Assembly: GCF_004193775.1 (NCBI RefSeq)
Contig: NC_041004.1
Location: 6,843,309-6,907,308 of the forward strand
Length of the DNA stretch: 64,000 nucleotides
Source: Glycine soja
Lineage: Eukaryota > Streptophyta > Magnoliopsida > Fabales > Fabaceae
Direction of reading: 5' to 3'
Part shown: positions 12,826-23,110 of the stretch, piece after piece
How positions within the stretch are numbered: the stretch's first letter is position 1
How the letters are laid out: every line of letters begins with the position of its first letter
Program-made: the position numbers and the translations under genes
The notes under the pieces: model-generated
Told to the model about the DNA's origin: nothing
Databases searched by the model: none
The model's input: the letters and a program-made list of their open reading frames with translations, nothing else

Positions 12826-13165
12826 TCGAATGATTTTACTGAATAGATGCTTTGGTTGTTTAGGGATCAGATTGAACCCTCACTCATATATAGAGCAACA
12901 TCAAACAGGACGAGCAGTTTAATATAAGGAAGAAGCAATCTCATAGAAATTATCACAAACAGTACAAAAGTGTGACCTCATGGCATGGAATACATATATA
13001 TTTATAATAGATAACCATTAATTTCACCTCTATATAAATTTAAAATAGAGCAGTGCACAATCAGGGTAACGTTAATGCGCCAAATACTATTTGTTTTCCT
13101 TTCAAATTGGATTCTTCTTTTAACATGTATTCCTTTGATTTTTCCCCCTTAGTAATGATAGAGAC
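12826..13165 (+). repeat. Direct repeat, copy 1 (resistance-gene-associated)
   Basis: From CGAATGATTTTACTGAAT onward this stretch matches 13590-13910 over about 300 bp (blocks at AGCAACATC, AAGGAAGAAGCAATCTCAT and CACTATTTG). A third, shorter copy lies at 46585-46660, beside a TNL relic. I cannot assign a coding function. Confidence 0.65.
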
Positions 13166-13226
13166 AAAAGAAAGGACAAATCAACTAGCTTAGAAAAAAT
13201 AAACTTTATTTAACATGTTCAAGTTA

Positions 13227-13376
13227 GTGCGTGTTTGGGAGAATTTTCATTATGGATGTCTCTCCCTAATACCACGTCTATTGGGTTGTTTTGCACCGAA
13301 GCAGCCATTTGTCGATTCTGTGAAACGTGGAGAGAGAAGCTATAGACATGTTTCAAAATTGTATTCAAACATGCAC
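13227..13376. mobile_element. Tourist-like (PIF/Harbinger) MITE, 150 bp
   Basis: Left end GTGCGTGTTTG and right end CAAACATGCAC form an inverted pair matching at 10 of 11 bases. Both are flanked by the trinucleotide TTA (13224-13226 and 13377-13379), the usual PIF/Harbinger target duplication. It is non-coding and would need a transposase supplied from elsewhere. Confidence 0.75.
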
Positions 13377-13589
13377 TTAGTAATTAGCCTACCAGATCCT
13401 TCTGGATTAGCAAGTTTTCAGATTAAGCCTTCATCTTGATCCATCTAAATCACAATCAATGACAAAAAAATATATATTCTTTACAGACAAAGCGAGCAAG
13501 AAATCTTCCTACTTGATCACTGTCTGATGCTTTCAAGAAAACGAATGTCTGATGAAGATAACTGTAAAGAAGTTGCAGATTTGGAAAGA

Positions 13590-13910
13590 TTTTGTTGAAT
13601 CGATGCTTTGGCCGGTTAGGAATATTCAGACTGAACACTTGCTCGTATATTTTAGAGCAACATCCAACTGGAAAGCAGTTTAAAATAAGGAAGAAGCAAT
13701 CTCATTGAAAGTATCACTAACAATCCAAAAGTGTCACCTCGCTCATTCTTATATTAGATAAACGTTAGTGTCACCTCTATATAAATATATAAGATAAAAG
13801 GCAGTTCATAATCAACATGACGTTAATTTCCAAACACTATTTGCTGTCCTTTCCCATTGGTTCTTTGCTTTGATTTTTTTCTCCTTTAGTAATGCTAGTG
13901 TTGCAACTTT
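13590..13910 (+). repeat. Direct repeat, copy 2 (resistance-gene-associated)
   Basis: Second copy of the 12826-13165 repeat, about 770 bp downstream in the same orientation, diverged by many substitutions and small indels. Confidence 0.65.
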
Positions 13911-14735
13911 ATTTTGTTGTGTTAAAGAGATTTTATTCTTCCCTTAGTTGCTGATGAGGACTGGTGCAAAATTATATTCTGATACAAACGGCACTTTTCT
14001 TTCTTCATCTCTTTCTCCTTTCTTTCTTCAATCAACTAACATATAATTGAGAACATCATGATGTTGGTATACCATGATGGTTTTATTTTTATTGGGAACA
14101 CAAATTAATATGGTCGCCAGACTTCATGATTATGATATGAAAATATAGCGATAAACTAATAAGACAATCAAACTATGAGCTAGAGAAATGATTTTGTATT
14201 TTCAAATCATATTAGTAATGTTAGTATGAAACAAATAGTATTTGGCTCTTCTCTTTTTTTTATCCAGTTTTCAATTCTCTGTTTTTATTTTCGCTGCATA
14301 TTTTTTCTCTTTTTCCTTCAGTTTTATTTTTTTCTATTCACTTTTCCTTTTACTTTAATTCTGATCGCCGTTTTTTACAATTATTCTCCTTTTTCTCTCT
14401 ATATTTATCGTTGTTCTTCTTGTAATTGGGTGGCTTTGATCGTTTCTGTCAGTGCTGTTGTTATTATCAAACTTTGTGCATATGTTATGAGACTTTGGTC
14501 TATATAAACACACGCACACACGCACACACTAGGCCGACCTTAGTGAGTAGTGCGTAGATTGTTATTTCTGGTGTCTGAAATAACTAAGATGTCAGATTGT
14601 TATTTCTGGTATTTTGAAGAAGCAAACTCCTTTTTAGGGGGAAACCTTGAGTTTGTTGAAGTTTGTACACAAATCTGACCTAAAAGACCAGATTATATTC
14701 AGAATTTAGTGTATTTATTTCTTCAGAGTCTGACC
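13911..14735. other. Intergenic, no gene recognised
   Basis: T-rich DNA; a 93-codon frame at 14226-14507 is a phenylalanine-rich product of poly-T and is not credible. A short CA-repeat lies at about 14505-14528. Confidence 0.5.
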
Positions 14736-14739
14736 TATC

Positions 14740-15771
14740 AGATGCCCTCAATGAGAATGAAATGGACTCATAATTGGAAGGATTGGAGAAGCAAATGATG
14801 GAGCATATATTTGCAAGTCAAATGAAGACATACAGATTAATATTGTCATCATTGTGGTAATAATGAAGAGACTCTTATTCATGTTTTGAGAGACTGCTCC
14901 CTTGCTTCCTTTGTTTGGTCTAATTTGATTTCATCTAATGAGAGAAGTAATTTTTTTGGGTTTCACTTTCTGGAGTGGGTGAGTTATAATCTCCAGATGG
15001 ATGTGGGAGGGAAAAGAGATGGTAATTGCAGTGCATTTTGGGATCAAAATTGTTATTTTATGTGGTTGTGGAGAAACAAGCATGAGCACAAAGATGATTT
15101 CATTAGACCTTTGAAGCCTTGGGAAGTCATTTTGAAGGCTTGTGATGAGTATTCTAATGGTGTTGTTGTTCATGTCATGGCTTCAGGGAATACTAGTTCG
15201 GAAGTTATGATTGGTTAGAAGCCACCGTTGGTATCTTGGGTGGCAGTCAACACCGATGGTGCTGCTAGAGGGCAAGGCAGGTGGGCAACTAGTGGTGGTC
15301 CTATCAGGGTTAATGATGGCCGTTGGATTTGTGGTTTTGCTAAGAAAATTGGCAGTACCACAGCCTATGTTGCTGAGTTGTGGGAAGTTTCAGAATGGCT
15401 CAGATTAGCTCATTCCAGGGGTGTGAAGTTCATTAATTGAGATGCAAAATTCCCAGGTGATTATTAAGTGTCTTTAAGGTGATGCTGTTGGGAGTGCTTC
15501 TGGTTTGAGAATCATTGCGGAGATTCAGCGTTTGATGTTGTTGTTTGAGTGAATTTGGGTTTGTCATGTTTATCTCGAGGCGAATTTGTGTGCGGATGCA
15601 TTGGCAAACATGGCGTTTGAGTTAGAGAGTGAGTTTTTGATGATGGAGCATCCTCCTGCTTGTTTGCAGGCCTTGTTTTTTTGCTGATTTAGTTGGAGTT
15701 GCTACTTGTTATTTTATTGTAGTTTCATTTTTGGGCCTTTTAGGCACAGTCTAATATCAAAAAAAAAAAAG
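14740..15771 (+). pseudogene. LINE (non-LTR retrotransposon) 3' end: zinc-binding and RNase H domains, degraded
   Basis: Plus strand reads a reverse-transcriptase zinc-binding motif (CHHCGNNEETLIHVLRDC, then VWSNLI), followed after a stop by an RNase H start (VAVNTDGAARGQG) and TAYVAELWEV. This order is typical of plant L1-type elements. Stops interrupt it after EVMIG, after KFIN and further on. The end carries an A-rich tail at about 15760-15771 after GGCCTTTTAGGCACAG. The 5' part with endonuclease and polymerase is missing, as in most 5'-truncated LINE copies. Confidence 0.75.
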
Positions 15772-15829
15772 AGCGAGAGAAAGAGACTGAGTAGATTAAA
15801 CAGAAAGTTGAAAATGAGGTAAAGAATTT

Positions 15830-16560
15830 TAAATATTTTAATTGAAATTGTTTTATTTTCAAAATTATGTGTTTGAATAAAGAAATTAAATATCTTTAGG
15901 GGTTGGAGCCCAAATCACATCCGAAGGAAGGTGATAGCTGTACATACACGACTCAGCTGGAACATACCAACTCTCCATACCGCCACTGGAAACCGATGGA
16001 GACTATACGTCTTCTTCGTTGGAGAAGTTGTTCTGCATGTCCTCCGACAACAAAAGCCAATGATATGATGGGTTGTTGAATAATGCAGCAATCATGAACA
16101 CCATGCTCGCAACGAGGAGCCTCCCGGCGACGAGATCGTCGACAATCTGCCTAAGAACCATAGTGGAGGAAGGTGACGGACATGGAGAGGATATTGAAGC
16201 GGCCATGGAAAATGATGGTAGCGACAGTGGCACGGCGGGAGTAAAAGAAGGTTGACAGAGAGTGACGTTGGCGACGGTTCCAAACCGGTTAAAACGCACA
16301 GGCCAGTGTTCTTTCAATGGCTAAAGTGGGCTATGAGAGAGAAAGGTACAAGAGAATTTCAATTTGTTACATTTTAGAAGGAAATTAAAATTTCATATTT
16401 TTAGTTATTCAAAATTTTGTTTTAAAATTTGAAAATTTAGATTTTTATATAAAAAAACATTCAAACAATGAATTTTAGAATAAAAAATTTAAATTCTCTG
16501 ATAAATTATTCTTCTCAGTTAAATTTTTCTATCCAAATGCACTCAGGAATTCATGAAGCA
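15830..16560 (-). other. Gene-like core (16003-16317) between AT-rich inverted flanks
   Basis: A GC-richer core holds a 104-codon minus-strand frame with a serine/proline-rich start and a hydrophobic segment (ASMVFMIAALF). I do not recognise the protein. Its AT-rich flanks (15835-15900 and 16380-16545) resemble each other in inverted orientation around a TTCAAACA motif, so this may be a fragment carried by a small inverted-repeat element. Confidence 0.25.
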
Positions 16561-16578
16561 AAAGGCTTCCATGTCTAG

Positions 16579-16969
16579 TTGCAAAAAGTTCTAGTCATTC
16601 AAGAACCACTTTGCCACATGTCCCTAAGCCATTGGATGCCCAGTCAACCAATTTTGAAGATGATACTTCTAACCAACTTAATTAAGAAGGCACTCGATAA
16701 GTTTGAATTCCCTGATTTTGATGGGAATGATCTCATTGGTTTGTTGGCTAGAGCTGAGAAACTTTTTGAAATTTAAAATATCAAACCAAAATTAAAGGTG
16801 TCACTTCACTGGCTTTTGTTTGTGTGGAGGATTCTTTTGTACATTGGTTTAGAACCATTAGGTATTTAAGGAAGAGATTACAAGAGAGATAAATTGGGAG
16901 ACTTTGGGATATTTTATGGATTGGTAGTGTGATGTTATTAGGAGAAAGGTAAGAACTCGTGTAATCCGT
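16579..16969 (+). pseudogene. Older gypsy-type gag relic, left part (split by retrotransposon insertion)
   Basis: Plus-strand frames read FEFPDFDGNDLIGLLARAEKL, then after frame changes a HWF-containing segment. This is the retrotransposon gag capsid domain of Ty3/gypsy elements. It stops at the TCCGT target site (16965-16969) of the nested chromovirus and resumes at 21823. Several stops and frameshifts show it was old when hit. Confidence 0.6.
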
Positions 16970-17411
16970 TGATAAGGGATAAAATAGCAGAACTTGTTTT
17001 CGAGGGTTCCAGCACCTCCAGAAAACAAGATAAGAACGGAATTAGCTTTTCATTGATGAAATTGTGCCATTATTACATGATGATTTATACTGAATTCCAT
17101 ATAACGGATTTTGTCATTTTGCATCTACAGAATATCAGCAATATCCTTATTGTTATTATGATTTTCCTACGTGTCAGCACTAAGATTCTATGCAGAGCAA
17201 CAGCTATATTCCCGTACGGTGATAAAGGATTCACACGAAATCCTTGAGGTAAGCAGGCCTCATAACCTTCCTCTTGAATTTACTTTCTATTTGCACCTTC
17301 GTATTAGACTCCCCTGTGTCAGCTTGTATACTTGACTCCCCTGTGTTAGCTTGTGTGCTTGGGTTCTCTGTGACTTTGTTGACTTCTTCTTCTGCGTTGT
17401 CCATGCTATCA
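16970..17411 (-). repeat. 3' LTR of the chromovirus
   Basis: 442 bp, reads TGATAGCATGG...CCCTTATCA on the minus strand. The last 60 or so codons of pol, including stop at 17231, lie inside it. Confidence 0.93.
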
Positions 17412-19560
17412 TCCGGTGGCCTTTGCAGAGTCACCTTGTCCTCAAGGTGATATTCTTGCCTTAGAGAATTCCAATCTTCCCACGAAGTCTCGTCCGACGA
17501 AAGTCCTTCCCATTGCACCAAGACTTCCCATTCCCCAGTCTGAGGATTCCTTCTGTGACTTAGAATTGCTAACGGAATTATAAGGGGTTGATTCTGGAAG
17601 TATTGACTAGGCAATTGGGTGGCTTCATTGGTCCCTGGAGAGGTTGGGTCGCCGTGAAATGGCTTCAGGAGTGAGCAGTGAAAAATAGGATGAATGCGAG
17701 CTTGCTCCGGCAATTTTAAATGATAGGCCACAGGTCCAATTCTCTCAATTACCTCGAAGGGCCCATAAAAACGCTTTGCTAATTTCCCTTTTGTTTCAAA
17801 AGCTCCCTTAGCTGAAGCTTGACAATGTGGTCGGAGTCGAAAAAGGACCCAATCTCCCTATCGATATTCCACTTCCCGGCGCTTGTTGTCAGCTGACTTT
17901 TTCATAGCTCCCTGAGCTTTTAGAAGCTTCTTCCTGAGGGCGCGAAATGTTTCTTCCCTTTCCTTAATCATGTCTTCCACCGCGTCTATCTTAGAGGATC
18001 CCATCAAGTAATCAGGAAAATTGAATGGTTTTCGCCCGAATGTGATTTCATACGGGGTCGAACCAATGGCGGCATTCCACGCAGTGTTGTGACACCATTC
18101 AACCCATAGGAGGAGTTTTCCCCAAGTTCGCGGTTTGTTGTGCACGAAAGCCCTTAAATATTGCTCAATTACCCTGTTCATGACCTCCGTTTGACCATCA
18201 CTCTGTGGATGGTAAGCGGAGCTCATTCGGAGCTGCGTCCCATTATACCGGAATAACTCCTGCCAAAATTGGCTGACAAATAGGGGATCCCTATCGGAGA
18301 CCAAGCTCTGGGGAAGCCCATGGATTTTACCAACTAAATCCATGAAGAAAGTGGCCACTGTGTGAGCTGTGTGGGACAAAGGAAGCATTCCCAAGTGAAT
18401 TCCTTTAGAAAAACGATCAACAACAACCAGAATCATAGTATTGCCATGGTATAGAGGAAGTCCGGCAATGAAATCGAGAGAAAGGTCTTCCCAGGGACGG
18501 TGGGGTACCGGCAAGGAGCATAATAAACCTACGCTTCTCTTCGTTTCATACTTCGTTTGTTGGCAGGGAAGGCACTGAGAAACAAATCGAGTGACGTCAT
18601 CTCGAAGACCCTACCAATAAAAGTTTTCAGTGATACGAGCAAGAGTCTTGGCAATGCCCATATGACCTCCAGTCGAAGTGCAATGATACTTCGTGATCAA
18701 AGTGGGTATCATCGGAAATCCTCGGGGTACCCAAATCCTGCTTTTATGAAGGATTAAGTTATTGGTAATTGAGAAGTGGGGATGACTCAGGGGATGTTGC
18801 AGAATCGCATTTCTTTGTTCCACCGTAAAAGGTAAGCTAAAATCCGGCAGTGCAAGGACAGGGGCCTCTGATAAAGCACATTTCAAATTATCAAAAGCAG
18901 CTTGAGCCTCTGCTGACCATTGAAACTTGTCTAAAGTGGTGAGGGCTACTAAGGGAGCTGCGAGAGATGCATAGCCCTTGAGAAGCACCTATAAAAGCCT
19001 GCGAGGCCTAAGAAACTCCGAACAGCACGAGTCGTCTGAGGGATTGGCCATTGCTGAATTGCAGAGATTTTGGAGGGCACGGGTTGAACTCCGGCAAAGG
19101 ATACCATGTGTCCTAAGTACTCTACCTGGGCTTGTGCAAAGAAACACTTGGAAAGCTTCAGAACAAATTGATGACTTAGCAATACCTGAAAGGCGACCTC
19201 GAGGTGAGTGAGATGCTCTGCAAAAGTTGTGCTATATATAAGAATGTCGTCAAAGAAAACTATAATGAAACGATGAAGATACGGCCGGAACAATGAATTC
19301 ATGGTTGCTTGGAATGAAGAAGGGGCATTGCAGAGCCCAAATGGCATAACACGGAACTCATAATGACCATGATGAGTTCTGAACGCCGTTTTTGGTATAT
19401 CGCTGGGATGCATTTTAATTTGGTGATACCCCTGAAGTAAATCCAATTTAGAAAAGCAGCATGCACCCCCGAGCTCATCCAAGAGCTCATCAATGGTGGG
19501 TAGCAGAAATCGGTCCTTCACTGTGAGGGAATTTAAGGCTCGATAATCCACACAGAAGCG
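17231..19560 (-). pseudogene. pol: reverse transcriptase, integrase, chromodomain (stops, frameshift, RNase H deleted)
   Basis: Reading from 19560 down: the reverse transcriptase has VDYRALNSLT, SKLDLLQGYHQI, MPFGLCNAPSSFQ and the catalytic FFDDILIYS. A +1/-1 frameshift lies near 18980 (FYR to LLKGYASLAAP). At about 18815 LPFTVE is joined directly to QRNAILQHPL, so the RNase H domain is gone. Integrase then has its HHCC zinc finger (YHCTSTGGHMG...CLPCQQTK) and catalytic acids in SLDFIAGLP, VSDRDPLF and HPQSDGQTEVMNR. A GPFEVIERIG motif and a chromodomain-like end (EVLVQWEGLSSDETSWEDW) follow. In-frame TAG stops occur before RFCVDYR (19561), after ENFYW (about 18612) and before GDWVLF (about 17857). 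Confidence 0.9.
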
Positions 19561-20688
19561 CTATGTACCATCGTGTTTCTTCACGAGTAAAATGGGTGAG
19601 GAAAAAGGGCTATTGCTGGGTTGAATTAAGCCTTTTTGATGCATGAGCTTGACCTGAGTTTCAATCTCCTGCTTTTGAAAATGAGGGTATCGGTACGGTC
19701 TAACATTCACCGGGGTAGCATTAGGAACTAGGTGGATACGATGATCTGTGGGTCTCGCCGGCGGAAGCTTCTCAGGGGCCTGAAAGAGGGGATGAAAGCG
19801 ATTAATGAGTTCCTGAATGACGGGGTCAATGTCGGAATTGACCATAGAATTGTCGTCATGGAGGACATCAACATGAAAGTATAAACTCTCTGGTTGGTTA
19901 TGAAGAAGACGATGGAACTGGGATGACGATAAGGAGTTCAGTGTTGTCTTTGTGCCTCCTTGAAGTTCAACAAAAGTACCTGCATGGAAAAATTTCATGC
20001 ACAATGAGTTGTAATCCGTGAGCACAGGGCCTAATGATTTCAACCATTGGACGCCCAGAACCACATTAGCCCCTGCAATAGGAAGAACATGGAGGTCGAC
20101 GATGAATTCAGTAGCTTGGATGGTGACCGGAACGGATTCACAGACACTGGTGCACTCTAATTGTTGTTCGTTCCCCACCATAACACACAAAGGAGTAGTC
20201 GTGCGAGGGATCAAGCTTAATTGAGAAACAAGCTGATGTTGGATGAAATTGTGAGTACTACCGCCGTCAACCAGCAGTACCACATGGCGGTTTCCGATGG
20301 TCCCCATGAAACGCAACGTTTCAGGCGTGACATTTCCAGCTAATGAGTTAAAGCTAATTTGGGCCGGGTACGGGTCTATCGGGTCGGGTGTTGGTGTTTC
20401 GGGTTCGGGTTGCGGGTTGGGCTGGGGTATTTGAACGGATGAAGGGTCATCATCCTCAGAGATGAGGAGAAAAATGCGAGATGAGCAGCGATGCCCCCAG
20501 TGGTATCGCTCGTCACAATTGAAACACAACCCGTGCTCCCTGCGGGTTGCAATCTCCTCTGGGGTCAACCGCTTGACGGCAGGTGGTATGGGACGAGGAG
20601 GGCTAGGTAAAAGAGGGGTTGGGTTAGGGGTTGTGTCAAAGAGGGAGAGGGTAAGGGTGGAGGTGGTTTGGGGCGAAGCTGGGGTCAC
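19561..20688 (-). CDS. Chromovirus zinc knuckle, protease and start of reverse transcriptase
   Basis: A 375-codon frame with the zinc knuckle CFNCDERYHWGHRC (CX2CX4HX4C), a retroviral-type aspartic protease with LLVDGGSTHNFI (the usual D-S/T-G is here D-G-G-S-T), and the start of reverse transcriptase up to KKHDGT, where a TAG replaces the usual Trp codon. It follows the gag frame after a stop at about 20685, so in the ancestor gag and pol were probably one polyprotein. Confidence 0.85.
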   Translation of the reverse strand: MTPASPQTTSTLTLSLFDTTPNPTPLLPSPPRPIPPAVKRLTPEEIATRREHGLCFNCDERYHWGHRCSSRIFLLISEDDDPSSVQIPQPNPQPEPETPTPDPIDPYPAQISFNSLAGNVTPETLRFMGTIGNRHVVLLVDGGSTHNFIQHQLVSQLSLIPRTTTPLCVMVGNEQQLECTSVCESVPVTIQATEFIVDLHVLPIAGANVVLGVQWLKSLGPVLTDYNSLCMKFFHAGTFVELQGGTKTTLNSLSSSQFHRLLHNQPESLYFHVDVLHDDNSMVNSDIDPVIQELINRFHPLFQAPEKLPPARPTDHRIHLVPNATPVNVRPYRYPHFQKQEIETQVKLMHQKGLIQPSNSPFSSPILLVKKHDGT

Positions 20689-21350
20689 GCATCCATGATT
20701 TTTTCCTCCTGCAAGCGAGCCAGGCCCGCCGCTTGAACGAGGGTAAGAGGCTGGTGAGCCTGAACCTCGCGGCGGATTTCGGGGGTGAGGCCCGAAAAAA
20801 AGCTGCTAAGTAAAAAGGGAGGAGGGAGTCCAATCATGCGGTTAGCAAGGTCTTCGAAGGCAGCAAGGTATTCAGCCACCGTGCCACGCTGCGTCAATTT
20901 GAAAAGGGTCCCCGTCGGATCCTCGTACTGCGACAGGGCAAAACGGGTTTGAAGCGCCTGTAGGAAGCCTTGCCATGAAGTGAACTGTCGGTTACCATTC
21001 ATCCATTGGAACCAAGACAAAGCTCGGCCATCCATGTAAAAGGATGCTACGGTAAGTCTCTCATTTTCTGGGGTCTGATGATATTCAAAAAACTGGGTGA
21101 TCTTAAAGATCCAACCCATGGGGTCAGTACCATCGAAACGTGGTACATCTAATTTGATTTTGTAGGTGATGGCAAGAGGAGCAACAGGGGTCGGGGAAGA
21201 CGAAGCTACGGGGTCAGGGAGCACAGGAGGGAGACGATGGAGGAGCTCATCAAGTTTCAGAGCCATGGTCTGAAGGGTCTCAGCAAGGGAAATTTGATGG
21301 GTAGTGAGCTTGCGAATGGCCTCTTCGAGAGTAAGGGGAGAGTCAGCCAT
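20685..21350 (-). CDS. Chromovirus gag
   Basis: Starts at the ATG at 21350, only 25 bases inside the 5' LTR border, giving a MADSPLTLEEAIRKL protein with the capsid motif VPRFDGTDPMGWIFKI and SQYEDPTGTLFKLTQRGTV. The gag multimerises to form the particle. The frame upstream of this ATG runs through the LTR and is not part of the protein. The very short leader leaves little room for a primer-binding site; TTGGTGCTCTGG follows the LTR, but I could not match it to a tRNA. Confidence 0.85.
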   Translation of the reverse strand: MADSPLTLEEAIRKLTTHQISLAETLQTMALKLDELLHRLPPVLPDPVASSSPTPVAPLAITYKIKLDVPRFDGTDPMGWIFKITQFFEYHQTPENERLTVASFYMDGRALSWFQWMNGNRQFTSWQGFLQALQTRFALSQYEDPTGTLFKLTQRGTVAEYLAAFEDLANRMIGLPPPFLLSSFFSGLTPEIRREVQAHQPLTLVQAAGLARLQEEKIMDA

Positions 21351-21375
21351 GGAGGAATCAACCAGAGCACCAAGA

Positions 21376-21817
21376 TGATAAGGGATAAAATAGCAGAACT
21401 GGTTTTCGAGGGTTCCAGCACCTCCAGAAAACAAGATAAGAAGGGAATTAGCTTTTCGTTGATGAAATTGTGCCATTATTACATGATGATTTATACTGAA
21501 TTCCATATAATGGATTTTGTCATTTTGCATCTACAGAATATCAGCAATATCCTTATTGTTACTCTAATTTTCCTACGTGTCAGCACTAAGATTCTATGCA
21601 GAGCAACAGCTATATTCCCGTACGGTGATAAAGGATTCACACGAAATCCTTGAGGTAAGCAAGCCTCATAACCTTCCTCTTGGATTTACTTGCTATTTGC
21701 ACCTTCGCATTAGACTCCCCTGTGTCAGCTTGTATACTTGACTCCCCTGTGTTAGCTTGTGTGCTTGGGTTCTCTGTGACTTCGTTGACTTCTTCTTCTG
21801 CGTTTTCCATGCTATCA
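21376..21817 (-). repeat. 5' LTR of the chromovirus
   Basis: 442 bp, same length as the 3' LTR. Because pol ends inside the LTR, this copy also contains a stranded piece of the pol C-terminus (21637-21817) with no upstream frame. Confidence 0.93.
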
Positions 21818-21822
21818 TCCGT

Positions 21823-22050
21823 CATTTGGGCTATCCAGTACCAGTTCAAGTCCAGGTAATTGAAAATCATCTAAGTTCAGAAACAAGGCCATAGACATTT
21901 GCCATATTTAGAGTTTGGAAGGAGAAAAGACGAAGGTTGCTGTTTTAAATGTGGCCAACCAATTGGGCCACTCAATAAGTGCCGCGAAAGGAAGTTAAGA
22001 GTGCTTATTTTGGGGGATGGTGTCTAGGAGAAGGAGAAATAGAAAAGTTT
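21823..22050 (+). pseudogene. Older gypsy-type gag relic, right part (zinc knuckle)
   Basis: Continues the gag relic from 16969 across the chromovirus. Reads EGCCFKCGQPIGPLNKCRERKLRVLIL, a degenerate retroviral zinc knuckle in which the usual His is replaced, then decays. Confidence 0.6.
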
Positions 22051-22076
22051 GACTTAATGGAACCGTATTGAGTGCT

Positions 22077-22578
22077 TATTAACTAACCATAGCTCATAAA
22101 GATTCCATACCAATTTCAGAACCTGATTCTTCAAGTCTCTTCTTTTCAGCTGCTTGAAAACCAATCATCACCTGTAAAAAAAAAATACACATAGTATAAC
22201 CTAGGATACAAAGCCACTGATATAAGCAGTAAGCACTACACATTGAGCTATGAGGAGGACTTTATAAATTTCAGGTGATATCCTCAAATAATGAAGAAAC
22301 TTGAACACCATTGTTGTAATCAAAAATCATTTTCCAAGTTCTGTCCACTTTACCTTCATTTACCTGGAGTTTACTTTTCGAAAAGACAAGTTTATAATAA
22401 GCAACTGTTATGCTACATCTATATCTTCTCTGATCCGATATTGCCTGATTGGTTGCCAATGCAATTCTATATAACATGAAATCAGTGCTATTATCCCGAA
22501 GAATTTGTTTTTGCTCTTGCTCACCAAGTATCCTGAAGAGATCAACAGCAGCTGCAGTATATATATAGGTTTTCCCAT
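22077..22578 (-). pseudogene. Unidentified duplicated gene, copy A, left part (cut by CACTA element)
   Basis: Minus-strand exon-like pieces: [29 protein letters not shown] at about 22570-22440, and a last exon VMIGFQAAEKKRLEES ending in a stop at about 22100, after a clear CAG acceptor. The same pieces recur in copy B (37146-37490) as [20 protein letters not shown] do not recognise the family. The sequence stops at the CAT target (22576-22578) of the CACTA element and resumes at 30977. Confidence 0.6.
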
Positions 22579-22770
22579 CACTACTGCAAAAGCACCTTTT
22601 CACGTCGCGGTATCTATATCGGTTATAAAAAACTGATGTAATACATAATGCGGTGGTATTTTTGTAATTAACGCCAATTATATATGTTGTCAACGACGGT
22701 TTTAGTGAAACCGCCTTTGATTTTAATCTTATTAAGGCGGTTTTATAAAGACCGTCTTTGATTCAAGTGA
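22579..22770 (+). repeat. CACTA left terminus and subterminal region
   Basis: CACTACTGCAAAAG terminus, then ATATCGGTTAT..AACTGATGT, which matches the right-end motif, and a GACGGTTTT/AAGGCGGTTTT pair with its inverse GACCGTCTTTG. Confidence 0.75.
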
Positions 22771-22871
22771 TTTTTAATTATTTTATTTACTGGAAAATAA
22801 TTTTTAAATATAAAAACTCGTGTTGGACGTTGTTCCCATCTTCGTAAACCCTAAATCCCCTTTTATATATG

Positions 22872-23110
22872 CAGCTGGCGAAGAAGCGAGCCGACAACCG
22901 TATTCTGATCGGCGAGTCCGGAGCGGTGGCCGCTCTGATTCCGCTGCTCTGGTGCAGTGATTCGTGGACGCAAGAACACGCGGTGACGGCGTTGCTGAAC
23001 CTGTCTCTTTTGGAAGAGAACAAGGCGTTTATAACGAATGCGGGTGCAGTGAAGTCGCTAATATACGTGCTGAAAAGAGGGACGAAGACTTGGAAGCAGC
23101 ACGCGGTGTT
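22872..23110 (+). pseudogene. U-box/ARM-repeat E3 ligase fragment (PUB-like)
   Basis: About 78 codons reading [38 protein letters not shown] and [16 protein letters not shown]: two armadillo repeats of plant U-box ubiquitin ligases of the PUB4 type. The U-box itself is absent and the frame ends soon after the exon. It opens right after an ATGCAG acceptor-like context, inside the CACTA element. Confidence 0.8.

Larger units (their letters stand above)
16970..21817 (-). mobile_element. Ty3/gypsy chromovirus LTR retrotransposon, 4848 bp, non-autonomous
   Basis: Bounded by two 442-bp direct repeats (16970-17411 and 21376-21817), each starting TG and ending CA on the element's strand. It is flanked by a perfect 5-bp duplication, TCCGT on the plus strand (16965-16969 and 21818-21822). 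The internal order on the minus strand is gag, zinc knuckle, protease, reverse transcriptase, integrase, chromodomain. Integrase followed by a GPF-type motif and chromodomain, and the compact size, point to a chromovirus, perhaps the Reina group. The LTRs differ at roughly 15 sites by eye (about 97% identity), implying insertion within the last million years or so, depending on the rate used. Internal stops, a frameshift and loss of RNase H mean it cannot move by itself. Confidence 0.93.

Noticed and set aside
13456..13638. Missing TIR exon of the TNL gene
   Set aside because: Minus-strand frames here show no conserved TIR motifs; the sequence is part of the direct repeat instead.
14226..14507. 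93-codon hydrophobic plus-strand frame that looks like a membrane protein
   Set aside because: Product of T-rich DNA (phenylalanine and leucine runs), no start context, splice partner or family resemblance.
21637..21870. 77-codon minus-strand frame as a separate gene upstream of gag
   Set aside because: It is the pol C-terminus contained in the 5' LTR plus flanking sequence; it has no independent start or upstream domain.
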